In this document: positions 42,342 to 50,495 of the stretch, in pieces
How positions within the stretch are numbered: position 1 is the stretch's first letter
Layout: each line of letters begins with the position of its first letter
Assembly: GCA_016234445.1 (NCBI GenBank)
Contig: JACRBT010000002.1
Span: 124,001 to 188,000 of the forward strand
Length of the DNA: 64,000 bases
Direction: 5' to 3'
From: Chloroflexota bacterium
GTDB taxonomy: Bacteria; Chloroflexota; Dehalococcoidia; Tepidiformales; Tepidiformaceae
Made by a program: the position numbers and the translations under genes
The notes under the pieces: generated by a model
Databases searched by the model: none
What the model was told of the DNA's origin: nothing
What the model saw: only the letters and a program-made list of their open reading frames with translations

Positions 42342-43748
42342 ATGCCAACGGCCTTCCCTTCACGGGTTTCGTGGTTCGTCGTCACCGTCTTTGCGGCGGG
42401 GGCAGCGGCATTCACGCTCTCGTTCTTCGTGGCGCCGATGGGCGACCTGCCCGGCCTGGCGACCGTGTTGATTTTGACCGTCCTCAGCGAGCGGTTCTCG
42501 GTGAAGCTCTACTTCGACGGCCGGGTCTCCCTGAGCTTCGTTGGCGTTGTCGTCGCGATCCTCTCCTTCGGCGCCCCGGGGGCTGCGGTGGTGGCCGCGG
42601 CGATCGCGATCTCGGGCGGCTACTACTTCGCCGAACGCTCTCCCCAGAAGCTGGCCTTCAACTTCGGGCAGCAGGAGGTTGCGGTCCTCGCGGCCGCGGG
42701 CCTGGCCGCGGCGATGGGCCTGGCGGACGGCTCAGGGCCCGCCTGGGTGCTCCTCCTCGGGGGTACCCTCGTCGGCGGGCTGGTGTTCGGCTTCACCAGC
42801 GTGGCCGTCACCGCAATCATGTCGTTGAGTTCAGGCCGCCACCCGGTGCCTGTTTACCGGTCGAACTTCACCTGGCTCTGGCCGCACTACGGCATGCTCG
42901 GGCTCGTTGCCGGCGGGCTCGCCGTTGCCTACGACCGGCTGGGGCCGGCCGGGATCATCGTCCTCGTCGTCCCGCTCGTCCTCCCCCGGCTTTCGATGAA
43001 GCAGGTGCTGGACAAGACGCGCGACAACGTCCTCCGCTTGGAACGGTCGAACGAACAGCTTCAGGTGGCCTACGTCGAGATCAAGGACATGTCGACCCAG
43101 CTCCACGAGGCCTACAACGGGACCCTCGAATCGCTTGTGGCCGCGCTCGACATGCGCGACCAGGAGACGAAGGGGCATTCGACGCGCGTGGCCACCCACT
43201 CGCTGGAACTGGCCCAGCTCCTCGGGATCAAGGACCCCGAAGAGCTGGACATGATTTACCGCGGCGCTCTCATGCACGACGTCGGCAAGATCGGCGTCCC
43301 GGACGCGATCCTCCGCAAGCCCGACCGGCTGACCGAGGAGGAGTGGGTCTTCATGCGGAAGCACCCTGCCTTCGGTTACCGGATCCTGGCCCAGGTGCCC
43401 TATCTGCGTCCGGCGGCCCGGGTTGTCCTGGCGCACCACGAACGCTGGGAGGGCGGGGGCTATCCTCGCGGACTCAAGGGCGAGAACATCCCGCTTGGAG
43501 CGAGGATCTTCGCCATCTCCGATTCCTACGACGCGATCATCACGGATCGGCCATACCGCAACGGGCAGTCGCCAGATGCGGCGTTTCAAGAGATACTACG
43601 GTGCGCGGGGACCCAATTCGATCCAAAGGTTGTCGAGGCCTTCGAAGCGGCGTTTCCGCGATGGCGGGGTGAACAGGGCGGGGCGAGTCCCCTGTACCTG
43701 CCTGCCTGGAAGGCCAGCGAGGATGAGGCAGGCAGAGCGGCGGGCTAA
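42342..43748 (+). CDS. Membrane-bound HD-GYP phosphodiesterase
   Basis: The 468-residue protein has seven or eight membrane helices (1-225), a coiled linker (LRLERSNEQLQVAYVEIKD) and a C-terminal HD-GYP domain: GHSTRVATHS, LMHDVGKIGVPD (the HD pair), HHERWEGGGYPRGL (GYP) and ISDSYDAIITDRPY. HD-GYP enzymes hydrolyse cyclic di-GMP, so this is a likely membrane-signal-controlled second-messenger phosphodiesterase. The usual D in HHExxDGxGYP is Glu. It is leaderless-type and overlaps the TetR gene by 26 bases. Confidence 0.88.
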   Translation: MPTAFPSRVSWFVVTVFAAGAAAFTLSFFVAPMGDLPGLATVLILTVLSERFSVKLYFDGRVSLSFVGVVVAILSFGAPGAAVVAAAIAISGGYYFAERSPQKLAFNFGQQEVAVLAAAGLAAAMGLADGSGPAWVLLLGGTLVGGLVFGFTSVAVTAIMSLSSGRHPVPVYRSNFTWLWPHYGMLGLVAGGLAVAYDRLGPAGIIVLVVPLVLPRLSMKQVLDKTRDNVLRLERSNEQLQVAYVEIKDMSTQLHEAYNGTLESLVAALDMRDQETKGHSTRVATHSLELAQLLGIKDPEELDMIYRGALMHDVGKIGVPDAILRKPDRLTEEEWVFMRKHPAFGYRILAQVPYLRPAARVVLAHHERWEGGGYPRGLKGENIPLGARIFAISDSYDAIITDRPYRNGQSPDAAFQEILRCAGTQFDPKVVEAFEAAFPRWRGEQGGASPLYLPAWKASEDEAGRAAG

Positions 43749-44238
43749 GACCCTCGCGACACTGCTCGAATCGGCAACCATCGCGTTCGCCGGGCGGGGC
43801 TACGAGGGCACGTCGATCGACGCGGTCGCGGCCGCTGCCGGCCTGTCGAAGGGCGCCGTCTACGCCCACTTCGAAACGAAGCTAGACCTTTTCCTCGCCG
43901 TGCTCGACCGCGCCCTGGCGGACGCGGAGCGGCGGCTGGAAGGCCCGGCCGCTGCCATCGGAGAACCCCTGGCCACGGCCGCCGACCGCTTCTTCGCGGG
44001 CGGAGACCCGGACTTGCTAACCCGGATCACGACCGAAGCCTGGCGCCTGGCGCTCACCACGCCCGCAGTCCGTGACCGCCTGAGCAGGTTCCGGACGGAA
44101 ATGGTGGCCCGGCTGGCGCACAGCGGAGTGGACGCGGGGCTGGCGCCGGCCGAAGCGCTCACCCGGGCCGGGCTCGTGACGAAACTCATCGATGGGCTGA
44201 TGGTGGAGCGCCAGCTCGAGCGGGCGATCGGCGCCTGA
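43723..44238 (+). CDS. TetR-family transcriptional regulator
   Basis: The 171-residue protein starts MRQAERRAKTLATLLESA and has the TetR HTH: GYEGTSIDAVAAAAGLSKGA then VYAHFETKLDLFLAVL. The C-terminal ligand domain is short (about 115 residues). It starts within the HD-GYP gene, so the two are co-transcribed. It is probably a ligand-released repressor; the target could be its own operon. Confidence 0.85.
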   Translation: MRQAERRAKTLATLLESATIAFAGRGYEGTSIDAVAAAAGLSKGAVYAHFETKLDLFLAVLDRALADAERRLEGPAAAIGEPLATAADRFFAGGDPDLLTRITTEAWRLALTTPAVRDRLSRFRTEMVARLAHSGVDAGLAPAEALTRAGLVTKLIDGLMVERQLERAIGA

Positions 44239-44293
44239 GACGGGGGCCGCGCCGTAAGCGACTCCAAGGGCGGTATTTCGCGGACAGAGAGAA

Positions 44294-44314
44294 AGGCGGA
44301 CCCTGCGGTCCGCC
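44294..44314 (-). terminator. Terminator of the 30-codon gene
   Basis: GGCGGACC pairs with GGTCCGCC around a four-base loop; on the minus strand the stem runs into TTTCTCTCT. It may also stop the TetR transcript from the other side. Confidence 0.75.
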
Positions 44315-44337
44315 TCCCCTTTAGGTTTGCCCCTCAG

Positions 44338-44430
44338 TTACCAGAGAACGCTGAGCATGGGGGCGGCCGAAGAAACGACCGCGACACTTGCGAGCGCGCT
44401 GAGAACGAGGAGCGTCCGGAGCCTACTCAT
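44338..44430 (-). CDS. 30-residue hydrophobic peptide gene
   Basis: ATG 44430 to TAA 44338 encodes a peptide starting MSRLRTLLVLSALASVAVVS, followed by ten residues ending SVLW. That is two arginines, a single hydrophobic helix and a short tail, like a small membrane protein or bare signal peptide. GGGAGGTG lies 4 bases before the ATG, a near-consensus promoter lies 37 or so bases further up, and a hairpin terminator follows the stop. Such complete signals around so short a frame argue that it is a real, probably well-expressed gene. Candidates are a small membrane regulator or a type I toxin-like peptide; no family is recognised. Confidence 0.6.
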   Translation of the reverse strand: MSRLRTLLVLSALASVAVVSSAAPMLSVLW

Positions 44431-44473
44431 GAGGCACCTCCCGCTTTTCCGGCCGATTCCGACCGGTCAGTAT

Positions 44474-44502
44474 GTAATACACCCGTGACAATAACGTGTC
44501 AA
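44474..44502 (-). promoter_or_regulatory. Near-consensus sigma-70 promoter of the 30-codon gene
   Basis: On the minus strand TTGACA (44497-44502), 17 bases, then TATTAC (44474-44479). This is one of the two best -35/-10 pairs I found in the window, in an AT-rich patch 50 bases past the end of dnaG. Confidence 0.7.
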
Positions 44503-44552
44503 GAGAGTTACTTCACAGTGACGGTTAGGTGGACGCGCCGTTCGCGGCGGGT

Positions 44553-46412
44553 TCAGGCGCGCTGGCTCGCCCAGGGCTCCTCGTGGCGGTGAATGCTCAA
44601 GCCCAGCTCCAGTTCCTCGATCGCGGTCTCGGCGAGTTCCTGGGCGTCGGCCGGGGGGCGTTCCCCACGGAAGGCTTCGACCGCGACTTCGGCGACACGG
44701 TTCGCCCCAAGGGATCGTTCCGCGGCGGAGATCTCGTCCGTGACCGCGGCCTGGTGGAGGATCCGCCGTTCCCGGAGGATGTCCTTCACCTTCGCTTCAA
44801 CGGCGCGCCGGGCTTCGTCCTCGGTCAGCGGGGGCAAGCGGAGACTCTCCAGGCGCTGGAGGTGGGCGGCGACGGCATCGCCGGCTGACTCGGCCGCGTC
44901 GGGAGGGCCGCTGGACCAGCGCAGGAAGGCCTCGCGGTCGAGCGCGTCGGTGAAGAGGTCAGGCGGGAAGTGGCGGACTTCGTGGCGGAGCTGGGGGTGG
45001 CGGATCAGCAGCGCGAGGAGCAGCTGTTCGGGGGCGACGGGACCGCCGCGCTCCCCCTGGGCGCGGGGCGACCGTCGAGGCCGCGCCGACTCCGCGATCC
45101 AGTCATGGACGGCCTGTTCGGGGACGCCGAGGTGGCGGGCGACGCGCTCTTCGTAGCGGGCACGGTCCACGGGGCTCTGGACGGCCATGAGCACCGGGAG
45201 CAGGCGCCCGAGCACGAGCTTTCGCGCTTCGACCGACGACGAGGGCCGTTCGTTGCCCATGAGCCGCTTGAGGAGGAACTCCGGGTAGGGCACGGCGCCG
45301 TCGATGGCAGCGGCCCAGCCTGCGGGGTTCTCGCGGGCGACCTCGTCCGGGTCCTTGCCCGGGGCGAGCGGCGCCACCTGCAGTTCGACGTCGAAGCCGG
45401 AGACGAGGCGGTCGGCGGAACGGGCGGAGCGGGCCATGTTCTCCGGGGAGTCGAGCCCCAGGAAGAGGCCGCCCGCGCGTTCTGCCGCGGCGAAGCCGGC
45501 TGCGTCCGGGTCCATCGCCAGGACGACGCGCCGCGCGAGCCGCTTCAGGAGGGTGACGTGGTGTTCGGTGAGGGAGGTGCCCATGGTCGCGACCACGTTC
45601 CGGAACCCGGCCTGCCAGGGGCCGATGACGTCCATATAGCCTTCAACGACGACGGCGGTCCCGGTCTCGCGGATTCCGGCGGCGGCGAGGTCCAGGCCGA
45701 AGAGCGTGCGTCCCTTGTCGAAGAGCTCGGTCTGGGGGGAGTTGAGGTACTTCGGTTCCTCGCCGTGGAGTCCGCGGCCGCCCATCGCCACATAAAGCCC
45801 GTGCTCGTCGGCGATGGGAATGATGACGCGGCCCCGGAAGCGGTCATAGGGCGCGCCGCCGGCGTCCGAGGTCACCAGCAGCCCCGCGGCGACGATGTCG
45901 TGTTCGTCGTAGCCACGGTTGACCAGGTGGTCGCGGAGTTCGCGCCAGTCGTCCGGTGACCAGCCGATGCGGAAGGCCTCGATCGCCTCGCTGGTGATGC
46001 CGCGCTTCTCCGCCAGGTACTCGCGGGCGGCCGCGCCGCCGGGAGCCTTGAGTTGCTGCTGGTAGAAGTCGACCGCCGCCGAGAGGATCGCCGCCAGCTT
46101 CTCGGTCCGGCCGCGGCGCTTCGAATCCTCGGCCGAGAGCTGTACCCCGGCTTCGGCCGCGAGTTCCTTCAGGGCGCCGCGAAAGTCGAGATTCTCGCGC
46201 TTCTGGACGAAGGAGAAGAGGTCGCCGCCTTCGCCACAGGTGCCGAAGCAGCGCCAGGTCCCGCGGTCGGGGAAGACGTAGAAGGACGGGGTCTTTTCCT
46301 GGTGGAAGGGGCAGAGGCCCTTGAAGTAGCGGCCGCTGCGCTGGAGCACGACGGAACGGCCGATGTACTCGGGCAGGTCAAGCTTCCGCTTAATCTCGTC
46401 GACGGTGTCCAC
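44553..46412 (-). CDS. dnaG: DNA primase
   Basis: The 619-residue protein has the N-terminal zinc finger (GLCPFHQEKTPSF then WRCFGTCGEGGDLFSF), the RNAP-like core (RGRVIIPI, MGGRGL, PKYLNSPQT) and the TOPRIM part (VVVEGYMDVI, VLAMDPDAAG), followed by a DnaB-binding helical C-terminus. It makes RNA primers for replication. GTG 46412 follows a TAGAAT box by 6 bases, so it is leaderless-type; the protein begins exactly where homologues do. Confidence 0.96.
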   Translation of the reverse strand: MDTVDEIKRKLDLPEYIGRSVVLQRSGRYFKGLCPFHQEKTPSFYVFPDRGTWRCFGTCGEGGDLFSFVQKRENLDFRGALKELAAEAGVQLSAEDSKRRGRTEKLAAILSAAVDFYQQQLKAPGGAAAREYLAEKRGITSEAIEAFRIGWSPDDWRELRDHLVNRGYDEHDIVAAGLLVTSDAGGAPYDRFRGRVIIPIADEHGLYVAMGGRGLHGEEPKYLNSPQTELFDKGRTLFGLDLAAAGIRETGTAVVVEGYMDVIGPWQAGFRNVVATMGTSLTEHHVTLLKRLARRVVLAMDPDAAGFAAAERAGGLFLGLDSPENMARSARSADRLVSGFDVELQVAPLAPGKDPDEVARENPAGWAAAIDGAVPYPEFLLKRLMGNERPSSSVEARKLVLGRLLPVLMAVQSPVDRARYEERVARHLGVPEQAVHDWIAESARPRRSPRAQGERGGPVAPEQLLLALLIRHPQLRHEVRHFPPDLFTDALDREAFLRWSSGPPDAAESAGDAVAAHLQRLESLRLPPLTEDEARRAVEAKVKDILRERRILHQAAVTDEISAAERSLGANRVAEVAVEAFRGERPPADAQELAETAIEELELGLSIHRHEEPWASQRA

Positions 46413-46418
46413 AGGGCG

Positions 46419-46424
46419 ATTCTA
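46419..46424 (-). promoter_or_regulatory. Leaderless-type -10 box of dnaG
   Basis: TAGAAT, 6 bases, then GTG 46412. Confidence 0.6.
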
Positions 46425-46500
46425 TGCGGTCAGGCGTCAACAGCTGACGCCCCGGTGTCACCGGGCGGCGAACCTGTACGCGGCGGGCGCGTTACGTCCG

Positions 46501-48042
46501 CTACGGAGGGAGGTTGATGGTGGTGCTGGCGACAACCTGGTCGTTGACCAGCACCTCTACCGTCGCCGCCCCGGAACCGGGCTTCGCGACCGTGAACGGA
46601 GGGGACGACTGCCCCGAGGCGAGCGCTATCTGCGCCGTCGCAGATTCGGCGCTGGGGCCGCCCCCACCGATCTTGATGCGAACCTTCACGCTCGACGCGG
46701 GCATCGCCCCGCCGGTGTTCTTGATCACGACGGTCACAGTCCCGCCGCTGATGGCCGGCGGATCGATGACGATGTTGGGGGCTTCGACCGGCGGCGAGAG
46801 GCCGATGCTGGCGTTGTTGTTGTCTTCGTTTGCTTCCTTGATCGCGTTGTCCGGGTCGACCTTGATGGCGGCGGTCTTCTGGACTGTCACCGGCGGATTG
46901 AGGTCGAAGTCGACGGTCGCGCTCCCGTTCGCAACCAGGTTCACTGAGAACACCTGCTTGAGGACATCGGTGCCCACGAGTCCGCCAACGGAGACGACCA
47001 GCGGGCCGTTGTAGTTGTTCGTGCTCGTGTTGGCGATCGTGACGCGAAGGGTGGTGCCGCCGTCGATAAGGACGGCGCCGGTCGGAACGAAGTCGGGGGC
47101 GTTGGCGTTCGCGGTGGCCGAGGGAGAGACCGATGGCGTCGCCGAGGGATTCGGAGTCTTCGTGGACGGCGCAGGTGTCGGGGTCACGTCCTTGATCGAG
47201 AGGAACTCGAGCGACTCTTCGGCCTCGATCGCCGCGCGCTTCACCCAGCCGCCGGTCTGGAACTCGATGTACAGCCAGTCCGTGTTCCGGCTGCGGGCGA
47301 GGATCTTCACTTCCTGGCCGTCGTTCAGGCGGCCGATGCTTTCGAACTGCTCCCCCGGGCCGAGCCTGACGTTCGTGGTCGTGATCGCCTTGCCCTTGAT
47401 CACGGCGGGCTTGTCGTCGATCGGTTCGATGACCCGCAGGTTCACCTTCGTCGAGTCCGCGGTTGCGCCGGACACGGAGGTCACGCGGACGAACATCTTG
47501 TGCGTGCCGGAACGGTCGAACTGCCACTTCAGGGTGGCGCGATAGACGGTCCCGTCGGCCGGGCCGGGCTGGCCCTGGGTAACGGGCTGGTCGTCGATGA
47601 AGAGTTCGAAGCGCGTGATCGTCTCGTTGGAGCTGGCGGAGGCGATGATGTCCAGCTGCTTGCCCGTCGGCACTACTTCATTGTTCAGGGGCTGGCTGAT
47701 TGCCACATTGAAGGCCGCGTTGACCTTCGGCGTGCTGTCATCGCCGTTGTTGTTGACGAGGGAGAAGAGGAGGGCAACGAAGCCCACGCCGAGCAGCACC
47801 GCGAGGCCGATGAACATGTAGAAGGTTGGCTGACGGGCAGGCGCTTCGTCGTAGTAGTAGGCGTCGTCATCGTAGCCGTACTCGTCGTCCCACTCGTCCT
47901 CTTCGGCCACGTCATCGTCGTAGCCGTCGTCCGGGGCGCCGATGTAAGGCGGGGCGACGGGGCGGCCGGGAGGGGGCGGCGGGAACGATGCCGCGCCGAT
48001 GATCGGCTCGTCGGGTGGGTACGGGGGGTTCTGATTCGTCAT
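46501..48042 (-). CDS. Membrane-anchored SH3 and CARDB-repeat protein
   Basis: The 513-residue protein starts with a Pro/Tyr/Asp-rich cytoplasmic segment (PPYPPDEP; runs of D/E/Y at 40-68), one membrane helix (FYMFIGLAVLLGVGFVALLF) and then extracellular domains: an Ig-like unit, a bacterial SH3 domain (TTTNVRLGPGEQFESIGRLN), a Ser/Thr/Pro linker and two CARDB-type beta-sandwiches (DPDNAIKEANEDNNNASI). It probably binds cell wall or outer partners. ATG 48042 is chosen; the extension to 48099 enters a stem-loop. The function is unknown. Confidence 0.7.
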   Translation of the reverse strand: MTNQNPPYPPDEPIIGAASFPPPPPGRPVAPPYIGAPDDGYDDDVAEEDEWDDEYGYDDDAYYYDEAPARQPTFYMFIGLAVLLGVGFVALLFSLVNNNGDDSTPKVNAAFNVAISQPLNNEVVPTGKQLDIIASASSNETITRFELFIDDQPVTQGQPGPADGTVYRATLKWQFDRSGTHKMFVRVTSVSGATADSTKVNLRVIEPIDDKPAVIKGKAITTTNVRLGPGEQFESIGRLNDGQEVKILARSRNTDWLYIEFQTGGWVKRAAIEAEESLEFLSIKDVTPTPAPSTKTPNPSATPSVSPSATANANAPDFVPTGAVLIDGGTTLRVTIANTSTNNYNGPLVVSVGGLVGTDVLKQVFSVNLVANGSATVDFDLNPPVTVQKTAAIKVDPDNAIKEANEDNNNASIGLSPPVEAPNIVIDPPAISGGTVTVVIKNTGGAMPASSVKVRIKIGGGGPSAESATAQIALASGQSSPPFTVAKPGSGAATVEVLVNDQVVASTTINLPP

Positions 48043-48063
48043 GTAGCTATGAGAGGCGCCACC

Positions 48064-48119
48064 ATCTCCGATTATCCGGGCGACGGGGTGTAGCGGCAAT
48101 GCAAACAGTTATCGGAGAT
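48064..48119 (-). repeat. Inverted repeat just upstream of the SH3/CARDB gene
   Basis: ATCTCCGAT (48064-48072) is the reverse complement of ATCGGAGAT (48111-48119), a 9-base stem enclosing 38 bases. If transcribed it forms a leader stem ending 22 bases before the ATG, with the GGAGAT-like ribosome signal inside the stem. Confidence 0.55.
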
Positions 48120-48141
48120 TCAGCAGGGTTTACGGTCGCGT

Positions 48142-49200
48142 TCAGGGCGCGAAGCCCTCGGCGTCGGGGCAACCGAGTTCCCGGGCCAGCCTGATCGCAT
48201 AGCGGTCCGTCATCCCGCTGACGAAGTCGGCCGCGCGGCGCTCCACCGGGTCCTCGCGCAGGGAGAAGTCGGCCGAGATGCCCGCGGGGTGCGCGACGAA
48301 GTGGTGGAAGAGGAAGATGGCGATGCGCTTCCCCCGCTCGGCGTCGCGGCGGGTGTCTTCGAACAGGTAGACGCGCTTGAACATGAACTCGCGGAGTTCG
48401 TTCGCGACCGCCCTCACCCGGGGACTGAACTCGATGACCGGCTGGCCGTGGGCGGGAACCTCGCCGGTCGCCGCCCAGCTCGCCTCGACGGCGTCGGAGA
48501 TGAGCGTGTTCAGCCGCTCCGAGTGGGTGGCGCCGAGTTCGCGGCGGGCGGCATCGGGCAGGTTTTCCTCGTGGAGGAGGCCGGCGCGGATGGCGTCGAC
48601 GATGTCGTGGTTCACGTAGGCGATGGCGTCCGCAGTCTTCACCACCTGCCCTTCGAGTGTCCGTGGCACGCCCCAGCCCTCGGCGAAGATGTCCTCGCGG
48701 GCCTTGCTCGACTTCTCGATGGCGTCGAGCACGTCGAAGGTGAGGTTCAGCCCACGGCCGCCGTTCTCCAGGCGGTCGAGCACGCGGACCGACTGGTAGT
48801 TGTGGCGGAAGCCATCGGGGAGGCACTCGGCGAGCGCTTCTTCGCCGGCGTGGCCAAAGGGCCCGTGGCCGATGTCGTGGCCCAGTGCCGCCGCTTCGGC
48901 GAGGTCTTCGTTCAGGTTGAGCGCCCGCGTGATCGTCCGGGCGACCTGCGCGACCTCCAGCGTGTGTGTGAGGCGGGTGACGTAATGGTCCTGCAGGGGG
49001 GCGATGAAGACTTGGGTCTTGTGCTTGAGGCGGCGGAAGGCCTTCGTGTGGAGGATGCGGTCGCGGTCGCGCTGGAAGGCCGTCCGCAGCGGCGACGGCT
49101 CCTCGGTTACATGGCGGAGCGCCCCCGCCGAACGCGCGGCGAAGGGGCTGAGGCGCTCCTCGTTGGCTTCGAGCCGGCGGCGGACGGCGTGCAGGTCCAT
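48142..49200 (-). CDS. dgt: dGTP triphosphohydrolase-like HD-domain protein
   Basis: The 352-residue protein has DRDRILHTKAFRRLKHKTQV, RLTHTLEVAQVART (first His), ALGHDIGHGPFGHAGEE (HD pair) and DAIAYVNHDIVDA, the conserved series of deoxyguanosine triphosphate triphosphohydrolases. It hydrolyses dNTPs to nucleoside plus triphosphate, balancing nucleotide pools and sometimes restricting phage. GGAGGAG touches the ATG and TAGAAT lies 9 bases upstream, so the leader is near zero. Confidence 0.93.
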   Translation of the reverse strand: MDLHAVRRRLEANEERLSPFAARSAGALRHVTEEPSPLRTAFQRDRDRILHTKAFRRLKHKTQVFIAPLQDHYVTRLTHTLEVAQVARTITRALNLNEDLAEAAALGHDIGHGPFGHAGEEALAECLPDGFRHNYQSVRVLDRLENGGRGLNLTFDVLDAIEKSSKAREDIFAEGWGVPRTLEGQVVKTADAIAYVNHDIVDAIRAGLLHEENLPDAARRELGATHSERLNTLISDAVEASWAATGEVPAHGQPVIEFSPRVRAVANELREFMFKRVYLFEDTRRDAERGKRIAIFLFHHFVAHPAGISADFSLREDPVERRAADFVSGMTDRYAIRLARELGCPDAEGFAP

Positions 49201-49209
49201 CTCCTCCGG

Positions 49210-49215
49210 ATTCTA
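49210..49215 (-). promoter_or_regulatory. -10 box of dgt
   Basis: TAGAAT, 9 bases, then ATG 49200. Confidence 0.55.
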
Positions 49216-49296
49216 CGCGCGGGAACGACAACACCTGTCGCGGGTGCGGATTAGACTGCCCGTGCTGGCGGCAACGCCGAATCGCGGGGAGGTCAC

Positions 49297-50439
49297 ATGT
49301 CGGACGGGATCTTCGTTATCAAGGGCGAGCTCGGCTCGGGAGAAGAGGAGTTGGTTGAGATGCGCCAGGCGCCTTACGACAGCGAGGACGTCCTCCAGGA
49401 CATCCTTGCCCGGTACCCGGACCTGCTGGCGGGTGGCCAGATGAACCCCGAGTCTCCGCGGCGCTGGTTGCTTATCCGCAGGGAACAGTCGGTGCCGGAC
49501 ACGCTCGACGGCGCTGCTCGGTGGAGCCTCGACCACCTGTTCGTCGACCAGGAGGGGGTGCCGACGCTGATCGAGGTGAAGCGCGCCAGCGACAGCCGGA
49601 TCCGCCGGGAAGTCGTCGGCCAGATGCTCGACTATGCGGCGAACGCGGTGGCGTACTGGCCCGTCGCAGAGATGCGCGCGGAGTTCGAAGTCCGCCACGG
49701 CGACCAGGTCGCAGCCGTCGTCGCCGGGGCCCTGGGCGCAGAGGTGGACGCTGAGCAGCTCTGGGAGCAGGTACGTCAGAACCTGGAGGCGGGCAGGGTG
49801 CGGCTCGTGTTTGTCGCCGATGAGATACCGCGCGAGCTTCGGCGGATCGTCGAGTTCATGAACGAGCAGATGCGGGCCGAGGTCCTGGCGGTCGAGGTGC
49901 AGCAGCACGTCGGGCAGGGAACCGAGGGCCTGCGGACGATGATCTCGCGGGTCTACGGGCTGACCGAACGGGCGCAAGATCAGAAGACCGGCATTCGCCT
50001 TCCGCCGCGACAGTGGGATGAACCCAGCTTCTTCGCCGCGTTGCAGGAATCGGCCCCGGAGGCAGTAGCGCCCGCTCGGGCGCTGCTGGCGTGGGCAAGA
50101 ACCAGGCAATACCGGGTCGCGTGGGGCAAGGGGGCCAAGTCAGGGTCGTTTCAGATCCTCGCTCCCGGGACCACCGCGTACACGTGTTCAGTCTGGACGA
50201 CCGGACGCTTCGATATCGCTTTCGGCTATCTGCTGCGGAACCCTGCATTCGAGTCTGAAGGAGCCCGCCGGGAGCTGGCGGCGCGACTCGAGAGCGTCCC
50301 GCTGATCGTGCGGGATGATCAGCTAAACATGTACCCAGCGTTTCAGCTGTCGGACCTCGCAGAGGGCCCTATGGCGAGGTTCACCGAAACGATGGACGGA
50401 GTGCTGTCGCAGATCCGTACCGACATCGGCCGCACGTAG
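49297..50439 (+). CDS. NucS/EndoMS-like PD-(D/E)XK nuclease
   Basis: The 380-residue protein has SLDHLFVDQEGVPTLIEVKR, i.e. the D-x(n)-E-x-K core of DUF91/NucS nucleases, then RREVVGQMLDYAAN. The N-terminal region does not show the usual NucS DNA-binding layout, and a further 200 residues of unknown fold follow, so this is a NucS-related rather than a standard mismatch endonuclease. GGGGAGG precedes the ATG and TAGACT (49252-49257) is a likely -10. It is divergent from dgt. Repair or defence roles are both possible. Confidence 0.65.
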   Translation: MSDGIFVIKGELGSGEEELVEMRQAPYDSEDVLQDILARYPDLLAGGQMNPESPRRWLLIRREQSVPDTLDGAARWSLDHLFVDQEGVPTLIEVKRASDSRIRREVVGQMLDYAANAVAYWPVAEMRAEFEVRHGDQVAAVVAGALGAEVDAEQLWEQVRQNLEAGRVRLVFVADEIPRELRRIVEFMNEQMRAEVLAVEVQQHVGQGTEGLRTMISRVYGLTERAQDQKTGIRLPPRQWDEPSFFAALQESAPEAVAPARALLAWARTRQYRVAWGKGAKSGSFQILAPGTTAYTCSVWTTGRFDIAFGYLLRNPAFESEGARRELAARLESVPLIVRDDQLNMYPAFQLSDLAEGPMARFTETMDGVLSQIRTDIGRT

Positions 50440-50458
50440 TTGTCGATCACGACGGCTT

Positions 50459-50495
50459 CCCCGTTAGGGGTTGTGGCCCAGGCGCAGTAGCGCCT
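50459..50495. terminator. Hairpins between convergent nuclease and ppsA genes
   Basis: CCCC-gtta-GGGG (50459-50470) and AGGCGC-agta-GCGCCT (50480-50495) lie in the 54-base gap where the two genes meet. There is no T tract, so efficiency is doubtful. Confidence 0.35.

Larger units (their letters stand above)
44239..44552. other. Spacer holding a small gene with full signals
   Basis: The 314 bases between the TetR gene and dnaG hold only the 30-codon gene at 44338-44430, its promoter and its terminator. GC content drops around 44465-44515. Confidence 0.6.
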
